Source: Opitutaceae bacterium EW11 (GTDB lineage Bacteria > Verrucomicrobiota > Verrucomicrobiia > Opitutales > Opitutaceae). From it: a DNA stretch of 64,000 nucleotides. A program made the position numbers and the translations under genes. How positions within the stretch are numbered: position 1 is the stretch's first letter; each line of letters opens with the position of its first letter. Location of the stretch: the NCBI GenBank assembly GCA_003054665.1, contig QAYY01000013.1:248001-312000 (forward strand), read 5' to 3'. The notes under the pieces were generated by a model. That model saw nothing but the letters and a program-made list of their open reading frames with translations. It was not told the DNA's origin and did not search any database. Below, piece after piece: positions 62,254 to 64,000 of the stretch.

Positions 62254-63318
62254 TTACGCGCGCGGACCGGAGGCACTGTCGGTGGAACGCCGGGCGCGAG
62301 CCTGCTTTTGAAGCCGCGACCGGGCAAGTTCGCGCATGTCGACCGCCATGTCGTCCTTCTCGAATATTTCGCGGCCGATCAGCTGCTCCATCACGTCTTC
62401 CATCGTGACCACGCCCGCTGTCGCGCCGAACTCGTCGACCGCCACGAGGAGCTGCTGGTGCGTTTTCAGGAAGACCTGGAGGGCGTTGGCCACCGTCACC
62501 GTTTCGGGGATGAAGTGCACCTCCTGCATGAGCTTCTCGACCAGCTCGAAATCCTGGTCGTTGGCCTTGCTCTTCAGCAGATCGCGGCGGCGGATCAGCC
62601 CGACGACGTTGTCGAGATTCTTGTCGTAAACCGGGATTCGGGCGAACGGGATGTTGGGGTATTCGCGAAAAACCTCGCCGACATTGGCCTGTTTGCGGAT
62701 CGCGGTGACCACCGTTCGGGGCGTCATGATTTCGCTCACGCGAACGTCGTCCAGCGAAAGGGCGTTGGCGATGATGCTGGATTCGCTCCGGGAGAGCGTT
62801 CCCTGCTGCGCGCCGCGCTCCGCCAACAGGATGATTTCCTCGTCGGATTTCTCCATGGCCGGGCGGGAACGCGCGAAGGGGCGGACCACCAGATTGCAGA
62901 GGTAAGTGATCGGCCGCAGCACGCGCGTCAGCAGCAGCAAAGGGGCGGCGAGACGCGGCTGCAGCTCCCGCCGGTAGGTCACGCCCAGGTTCTTCGGCAG
63001 CACTTCGGAGCCCACGAGCAAAGCCGCGCCGAAGATTACCATCGAAATGGCCAGGGTTCGCTCGTCGAAAAAGTGAGCTCCGATGGCGCCGAGCGTCGCG
63101 GAACCGAAGGCGTTGGCGATCGTGTTCAACGTCAGGATGGCCGAAATCGTTTCGTCGAGGCCGAGCCTGAGTTTCTCCAGCACTTCCCCCGTTTTCGGGC
63201 GGCTCTTTTTCAGCCCTTCTATCTCAGCGACCGTCGTGCTGAGCACCATAGCCTCCATCATTGAGCAGACAAAGGAGATGGCCAACGTGGCCACCGCCGT
63301 GAGGAGGAACCATTGCAT
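62254..63318 (-). CDS. CNNM/CorC-family transporter-like protein with CBS pair
   Basis: A 354-residue protein: an N-terminal CNNM (DUF21) domain with three or four membrane helices (MQWFLLTAVATLAISFVCSMM; LNTIANAFGSATLGAIGAHF) and a CBS-domain pair starting MTPRTVVTAIRK with IPFARIPVYDKNLDNVVGLI. The usual C-terminal CorC_HlyC domain is absent or reduced to a charged tail. Members move or sense Mg2+ and other divalent ions. The ATG at 63318 precedes the first helix; the open frame upstream lacks protein character. Confidence 0.88.
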   Translation of the reverse strand: MQWFLLTAVATLAISFVCSMMEAMVLSTTVAEIEGLKKSRPKTGEVLEKLRLGLDETISAILTLNTIANAFGSATLGAIGAHFFDERTLAISMVIFGAALLVGSEVLPKNLGVTYRRELQPRLAAPLLLLTRVLRPITYLCNLVVRPFARSRPAMEKSDEEIILLAERGAQQGTLSRSESSIIANALSLDDVRVSEIMTPRTVVTAIRKQANVGEVFREYPNIPFARIPVYDKNLDNVVGLIRRRDLLKSKANDQDFELVEKLMQEVHFIPETVTVANALQVFLKTHQQLLVAVDEFGATAGVVTMEDVMEQLIGREIFEKDDMAVDMRELARSRLQKQARARRSTDSASGPRA

Positions 63319-63456
63319 GCGCGTCAGTGTATGAGGCGCGCCGTGTTTACCACTCAAAACAGCGGGACCGGCGAACGTGGTGGAAAAACTGAAACGGCAG
63401 CGGATTGTGCAGAAAACTTCCTTGCCCAGCGCCGATAGGTCGCGCCAACGTCGTGC

Positions 63457-64000
63457 ATGAGTCAACTGCAGCGCACACCCCTGTACGCCTTTCACGTGGC
63501 ACGCGGCGGCCGAATGGTCGATTTCGCAGGATGGGAGATGCCCGTCCAGTACCGCAGCATCCTCGAGGAACACAAAGTCGTGCGGCGGGCGGCGGGTCTA
63601 TTCGACGTCAGCCACATGGGCGAGGTGGACGTTCGTGGGCCCGAGGCGCTGAAGTTCCTGAATCATCTGGTCACAAACGACGTCAGCAAACTCTACGCCG
63701 GGCGCATTCTCTATACGGTGATGTGTTACCCGAACGGCGGCGTGGTGGACGATCTGCTCGTCTACATGAAGGGGCCGGACGACTATTTCCTCTGCATCAA
63801 CGCGGGCAACATCGCCAAGGACGTGGCTTGGATCAAGGAACAGGCGGCCAAGTTCAACGTGACCGTGACCGATCGTTCGGCCGATTACGCGCTGCTGGCG
63901 GTGCAGGGACCCAAGGCCACGGCGATCCTTCAATCCCTCACGGGCGCCAAACTGGACCTCATTAAGTATTATCATTTCGGCGAAGGCACCGTTGCCGGCG
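63457..64000 (+). CDS. gcvT: Glycine cleavage system T protein (aminomethyltransferase), partial
   Basis: The first 181 residues of GcvT, cut by the window end. It starts MSQLQRTPLYAFHVARGGRM and shows the folate-binding signature parts VDFAGWEMPVQY, AGLFDVSHMGEV, FLNHLVTNDVSKL and YTVMCYPNGGVVDDLLVY. It transfers the methylene group from the aminomethyl-H protein to tetrahydrofolate. The ATG at 63457 fits the family N-terminus. I looked for a glycine riboswitch in the 138-base upstream gap and did not see one. Confidence 0.95.
   Translation, partial: MSQLQRTPLYAFHVARGGRMVDFAGWEMPVQYRSILEEHKVVRRAAGLFDVSHMGEVDVRGPEALKFLNHLVTNDVSKLYAGRILYTVMCYPNGGVVDDLLVYMKGPDDYFLCINAGNIAKDVAWIKEQAAKFNVTVTDRSADYALLAVQGPKATAILQSLTGAKLDLIKYYHFGEGTVAG

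Noticed and set aside
63319-63456. Glycine riboswitch before gcvT
   Set aside because: The paired aptamer landmarks are not seen in the 138-base leader; only a loose GGACCGGCGAAC resemblance exists.

Overview
The window is 64 kb of high-GC, gene-dense bacterial chromosome with no rRNA, tRNA, CRISPR array, phage or transposase gene that I can see. The most likely source is a member of the Verrucomicrobiota, probably Opitutaceae. The evidence is a lexA operator of the TGTTC-N4-GAACA type, a lexA-imuA-imuB-dnaE2 mutagenesis cassette, an autotransporter-type beta-strand-repeat protein with a PEP-CTERM sorting tail, heptose genes for an LPS outer membrane, and many small dispersed repeats, including ones that code for 'SAGVPPA'-like peptides. 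This placement rests on reading only.

Layout. 1-5.8 kb: a secreted protein of unknown function, a 1.3 kb gene-free stretch, then the helicase gene hrpB. 5.9-12.7 kb: the SOS cassette lexA-imuA-imuB-dnaE2 on the minus strand, with a perfect LexA operator touching the lexA start codon and several inserted repeats, one of them inside imuB. 13-21 kb: heptose genes gmhB and hldA/rfaE1, an M24 peptidase, a DUF192 lipoprotein, two small unknown proteins, a NUDIX hydrolase, a phosphoesterase, a YhcH-family protein and rlmJ. 20.3-22.8 kb: a nitrate/sulfonate/taurine-type ABC permease-ATPase pair and a TPR protein.

22.9-35.7 kb is one long minus-strand block of envelope functions. It holds an adaptor-ATPase pair without a permease, an NtrY-like kinase with an NtrC-like sigma-54 activator, a small membrane protein, a complete MacA-MacB-like exporter, a polyprenyl-phosphate sugar transferase, a GspB-like protein and an ExeA-like ATPase. 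Two near-consensus sigma-54 promoters lie in this block, one before the small membrane gene that precedes the regulator and kinase, and one before the adaptor gene. Each has a matching inverted repeat about 100 bp upstream. I read this as an autoregulated sigma-54 circuit controlling an envelope transport system, and it is the most coherent possibly new system in the window.

35.7-39.7 kb: an FtsB-like protein, a UDP-sugar pyrophosphorylase and a phosphoglucomutase. 39.7-47.6 kb: a double-receiver regulator and two very large hybrid histidine kinases. 47.8-51.4 kb: the pyruvate dehydrogenase genes pdhA-pdhB-pdhC. 51.6-57.2 kb: a NUDIX hydrolase, a stand-alone 5'-3' exonuclease, a PhoB-type regulator, hisG and the agmatine-to-putrescine pair aguB-aguA. 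57.5-64 kb: a lipoprotein, an unusual PxpB-PxpC fusion, the PEP-CTERM protein, lgt, a CorC/CNNM protein and the first part of gcvT.

Intergenic DNA carries short arrays of 7-bp (or 8-bp) units. In three places two arrays face each other around a core of roughly 100-130 bp. The unit sequence differs between families but the architecture is shared.
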